A DNA stretch of 25,862 bases from DRGV01 sp018903055 [NCBI: bacterium] (lineage in GTDB: Bacteria > UBP18 > UBA7526): the NCBI GenBank assembly GCA_018903055.1, contig JAHIPW010000086.1:1-25862 (forward strand). The letters run 5' to 3'. Shown piece by piece: positions 23,396 to 25,862 of this stretch. The number at the start of each line of letters is the position of its first letter. The first letter of the stretch is position 1. Below the pieces are notes generated by a model that was not told the DNA's origin, made no database searches, and saw only the letters and a list, made by a program, of their open reading frames with translations. The position numbers and the translations under genes are program-made.

Positions 23396-23833
23396 TCACC
23401 TGCGCTGCTGTGTTTTCTTTAAGTTCTCCACCATCTCATTCAGGGCCTCGGCCAAGGGCATGAGATCATCCCCTTTTCTCAAGATAATCTTCTCTTCAAA
23501 ATTACCCTCCCCCACTCTTTTAATGTAACTTTGAATCCTTCCCAATGGCCCAAATATCTTATTGGAGGTTATCAGGCTGGCAATGGTCACCAGTACTAGC
23601 CAGAGAGCCAGGATACATCCGGCAACGACATTCGCGTCTCGATAGGTAGCCCACATATCAGGACTTTCCCCAATAATGACCTTGTTAGCTATCGACCAGT
23701 AGAGAGCATACATCCCTCCCGTCAATAAAGCAGCCAATAGACTGCAGACAACAGCCACTAAGATGTACTTTGACTGGAGTCTTTTCTGGACAAAGAAGTA
23801 CCTCCTCTGTTCCCTTCTCAATCGAAATTTCAT
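23396..23833 (-). CDS. Small membrane protein with a HAMP domain and no output domain
   Basis: A 145-residue protein. A basic N-terminus (MKFRLRREQRR) is followed by a membrane helix at about 23-46, a short external loop of about 20 residues (ANKVIIGESPDMWATYRD), a second helix at about 68-90, and a HAMP domain at about 91-139 with the conserved proline (IFGPLGRI) and GEGNFEEKI...DDLMPLAEALNEMVENL pattern. It ends there, with no kinase, cyclase or chemotaxis module, and downstream DNA in the same frame does not restore one. It sits between the ATPase and permease genes of the nucleoside importer, 31 bases after the ATPase. It may be a regulatory or adaptor subunit, but this is inference. GGGGGTG precedes the ATG. 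Confidence 0.85.
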   Translation of the reverse strand: MKFRLRREQRRYFFVQKRLQSKYILVAVVCSLLAALLTGGMYALYWSIANKVIIGESPDMWATYRDANVVAGCILALWLVLVTIASLITSNKIFGPLGRIQSYIKRVGEGNFEEKIILRKGDDLMPLAEALNEMVENLKKTQQRR

Positions 23834-23849
23834 CTCACACCCCCTATTT

Positions 23850-23937
23850 TAGGTTATCTGGATATCAGGATATCGGGGTATCAGGAAATTCCCGATCACC
23901 TGATTGCCTGATCACCTGATCGCTCGATTTCGCTCCA
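23850..23937. repeat. CTGATCACCTGAT / GATATCAGG word array overlapping the ATPase 3' end
   Basis: GATATCAGGATATCGGGGTATCAGG and CCTGATTGCCTGATCACCTG-type words run through the last 20-25 codons of the ATPase gene and past its stop. The encoded tail is not typical of the family. Confidence 0.75.
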
Positions 23938-25439
23938 GCCATCATGAGGCCGAGATCAGATTCGCTTGTCTTCTTGGGCTCTACCTCCCCCACAATCTTT
24001 CCCTCATACATCACCAGTATGCGATCAGATAAAGACATAACCTCAGATAGTTCGGCAGAGACCAGGAGAACCGCTTCTCCCTTATCCCTCTCCTCCAAGA
24101 TCTTTCTATGGATGAACTCTATGGCCCCGATATCTACTCCCCTGGTTGGTTGGGAAGCAATTAAGAGCTGGGGATGACGGGACAGTTCCCGGGCAACGAT
24201 GGTCTTCTGCTGGTTGCCACCAGATAGAGAGTTGACCTGAATTTCCTTATCCGCTGGCCGAATATCAAACCTCTTTATCAATTCCAAAGCATTCTCTGAT
24301 ATCTTCTTAAAGTTGAGTCTTGGTCCCTTGGTCATGGGGGGCCGATAATGGCTTCCCAGAATGAGATTATTCTCTACAGAGTAGTCTAGGATCAAACCTC
24401 TCTTATGCCTATCCTCCGGGATATGAGCTATTCTTGATTCCAAGATCTTGCGGGCTGAAGCATTTGTTATATCTTTACCCCATAAAGTTACTTTACCTCT
24501 TATTAGTCTTCTCAGGCCAGTCAGTGCCTCAATCAGTTCCGTCTGACCATTCCCTTCTACCCCGGCAATCCCCAGGATCTCACCCGCCCTTATCTTAAAA
24601 GAAACCCCTCTTAGAGCAGAAAGTCCTCGATCATTCACTGCCTCCAGATCTTTAACCTCCAGGACCACTCCCCTTATCTGGGGGGGATTCTTCTCCACCC
24701 TGAGAAGCACCTCCCTTCCCACCATCATCTTGGCCAGTTCTTCTTTTGTCGTTTTTTTCGTCTCCACTATTCCGGCTACCTTACCATCCCTCATCACTGT
24801 GACCCAGTCACTAATCTCCATAACCTCTTTCAATTTATGGGTAATAAAGATTATCGTCTTCCCTTCTTCTTTCAAGGATCTCATGATATTGAATAACTCT
24901 TCTACTTCCTGAGGGGTCAAGACCGCAGTCGGCTCATCCAGAATCAAGATCTCTGCTCCCCGATATAGGACCTTTATGATCTCCACCCTCTGCTCCAGGC
25001 CCACGGAGAGGTCCTGAACCTTGGCCTGGGCATCGACCTTCAGACCATATTTCTTAGAGAGTCTTTCTACATCTTGAATGGCTTTCTTTGTATCATTAAA
25101 TATCTTCCCTTTCCTGGGCTCTTGTCCCAAAACCACATTCTCAGCAACGGTTAAGGGGGGGATGAGCATGAAGTGTTGATGGACCATCCCGATTCCCTGG
25201 CTAATGGCTACGCTCGGTGAGGAGATATCCATCTCCCTTCCCCTGATAAAGATCTGGCCACTATCCTTCTGGTAGAGGCCATAGAGTATCTTCATCAGGG
25301 TGGACTTCCCGGCTCCATTCTCTCCCACCAAGGCATGGATCTCACCCTTATAGACCCCAAAGTCCACATTATCGTTTGCTACTACCCGGGGGAAGCGCTT
25401 GGTAATTCCCCTCATCTCAATAGCGATTTCTCTCACCAT
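23865..25439 (-). CDS. Nucleoside-type ABC transporter ATPase, two NBDs (YufO/NupO-like)
   Basis: A 524-residue fused double ATPase of the sugar/nucleoside importer class. NBD1 has Walker A GENGAGKST at about 39-47, Q-loop region MVHQHFMLIPPLTVAEN, signature LSVGLEQRVEI and Walker B LILDEPTAVL. NBD2 has the degenerate Walker A GVEGNGQTE, LSGGNQQK, and IASQPTRGVDIGAIEFIHR, all as expected for the Nup/RbsA-type second domain. It energises the two permeases downstream. GAGGAG lies three bases before the ATG. The last 20 or so residues (SSDQVIRQSGDREFPDTPIS) are encoded by a word array and appear to be an extension beyond the normal end near MMAGAK. It follows the binding-protein gene at the right edge. 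Confidence 0.95.
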   Translation of the reverse strand: MVREIAIEMRGITKRFPRVVANDNVDFGVYKGEIHALVGENGAGKSTLMKILYGLYQKDSGQIFIRGREMDISSPSVAISQGIGMVHQHFMLIPPLTVAENVVLGQEPRKGKIFNDTKKAIQDVERLSKKYGLKVDAQAKVQDLSVGLEQRVEIIKVLYRGAEILILDEPTAVLTPQEVEELFNIMRSLKEEGKTIIFITHKLKEVMEISDWVTVMRDGKVAGIVETKKTTKEELAKMMVGREVLLRVEKNPPQIRGVVLEVKDLEAVNDRGLSALRGVSFKIRAGEILGIAGVEGNGQTELIEALTGLRRLIRGKVTLWGKDITNASARKILESRIAHIPEDRHKRGLILDYSVENNLILGSHYRPPMTKGPRLNFKKISENALELIKRFDIRPADKEIQVNSLSGGNQQKTIVARELSRHPQLLIASQPTRGVDIGAIEFIHRKILEERDKGEAVLLVSAELSEVMSLSDRILVMYEGKIVGEVEPKKTSESDLGLMMAGAKSSDQVIRQSGDREFPDTPIS

Positions 25440-25678
25440 TTACTCCTCAAATTACATCAATAAGAAGGTCGCGGCATTCGGTTAAGGTTACGACGCCCGT
25501 TTCATCTTTCAGAAAACGGTTGTCAGAAAACAGAGATCAGTAGAGAAAACTGATAACAGAAAACAGGAAAAATACTGATTTCAGATTTCTGATTTCCCTA
25601 CAGTTTTCCGATTTCCGTCAACTGTTTTCCGATTCCAACGATACGGGCTTTCTAACCGTAACCGCTAAACATAACCGC
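25440..25678. repeat. Spacer with a dispersed GAAAACAG / TTTTCCG repeat
   Basis: The segment 25575-25635 is the inverted counterpart of 11355-11409, sharing the CTGATTTCAGATTTC, TTTCCCTA, GTCAACTGTTTTC blocks. Flanking sequence is AACAGAAAACAGAGATCAG words and, near the binding-protein stop, AACCGTAACCGCTAAAC words. No gene is seen. Confidence 0.8.
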
Positions 25679-25862
25679 TTATTCGCGCGGGACCTCTATC
25701 TCTCCACTAATGATCTGGGCTTTGAGTTCCTCCACTTTCTTTCTTACTTCATCCGGAATGAGGTCCTTATTATTCTCATCATAGACATAGCCCACTCCAT
25801 CCTCTGCTAAGCCAAAGGTGTGGACCCCACCCTTGAACTGGCCAGCGATGGTATCCTTTATG
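25679..25862 (-). CDS. BMP-family nucleoside-binding lipoprotein, C-terminal end only
   Basis: The last 60 codons of a substrate-binding protein whose start lies beyond the right edge. The readable C-terminus has GQFKGGVHTFGLAEDGVGYVYDENN, then IPDEVRKKVEELKAQIISGEIEVP and a stop at 25679. The GG-HxFGLAEDGVGY segment followed by a final charged helix and I-x-G-x-I-x-VP is the standard ending of BmpA/Med-type (PF02608) proteins. It should deliver nucleosides to the permease pair. It is the first known gene of the importer operon here, 239 bases before the ATPase. Confidence 0.88.
   Translation of the reverse strand, partial: IKDTIAGQFKGGVHTFGLAEDGVGYVYDENNKDLIPDEVRKKVEELKAQIISGEIEVPRE

Overview
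This is a 25.9 kb stretch in which every gene I can support is on the minus strand, so transcription runs from high to low coordinates. It looks like an uncultivated anaerobic bacterium of mid-range G+C. It carries bacterial microcompartment (BMC) shell and enzyme genes, a substrate-level phosphorylation route to acetate, and a Clp1/Grc3-type polynucleotide kinase that is better known from archaea and eukaryotes. I cannot place the phylum from the sequence alone. No tRNA, rRNA, CRISPR array or insertion sequence with a transposase was seen.

Layout in transcription order. (1) 25862-21021: a BMP/Nup-type nucleoside ABC importer, made of the 3' end of the binding lipoprotein, a double ATPase, a small membrane HAMP-only protein, and two permeases. 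(2) 20669-14446: a DHH phosphoesterase, methylthioadenosine phosphorylase, a xylose-isomerase-like TIM barrel protein, a P-loop kinase, a small unknown protein and the Clp1-like polynucleotide kinase. (3) 13897-12131: a membrane diguanylate cyclase (CACHE-like sensor, HAMP, GAF, GGEEF). (4) 11821-1: a BMC locus with a BMC-H hexamer shell protein, triosephosphate isomerase, PduL, fumarase alpha and beta, malate dehydrogenase, citrate synthase, NADP-type isocitrate dehydrogenase, acetate kinase, a EutN/CcmL vertex protein, a CoA-acylating aldehyde dehydrogenase and a PduS/RnfC-like flavo-iron-sulfur protein that runs off the left edge.

How the genes may work together (inference). The BMC enzymes give aldehyde -> acyl-CoA -> acyl-phosphate -> acid + ATP, with PduS handling the electrons. 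No B12-dependent dehydratase or ammonia-lyase, the usual signature enzymes, lies in the window. Triosephosphate isomerase in the locus, with a nucleoside importer and a nucleoside phosphorylase upstream, fits a pathway in which a sugar-phosphate aldolase outside the window makes the aldehyde plus a triose phosphate. The oddest feature is a compact, translationally coupled TCA block (fumarase, mdh, gltA, icd) placed between pduL and ackA. It could draw acetyl-CoA from the compartment into oxaloacetate, citrate and 2-oxoglutarate; aconitase is not present here.

The non-coding DNA is equally unusual. Nearly every spacer outside the TCA block is built of degenerate short words (GTTACTA, AACCGTAA, ATCCGTGT, CCTGTAGC, CTGATCAC and others), and the same word families recur kilobases apart. 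Mixed in are several families of small palindromic elements. One is a 63-bp two-hairpin element present three times with compensatory changes in its stems. Another is a near-perfect three-way-junction fold. A third is a GC-rich hairpin family with one member lying in frame inside the citrate synthase gene.
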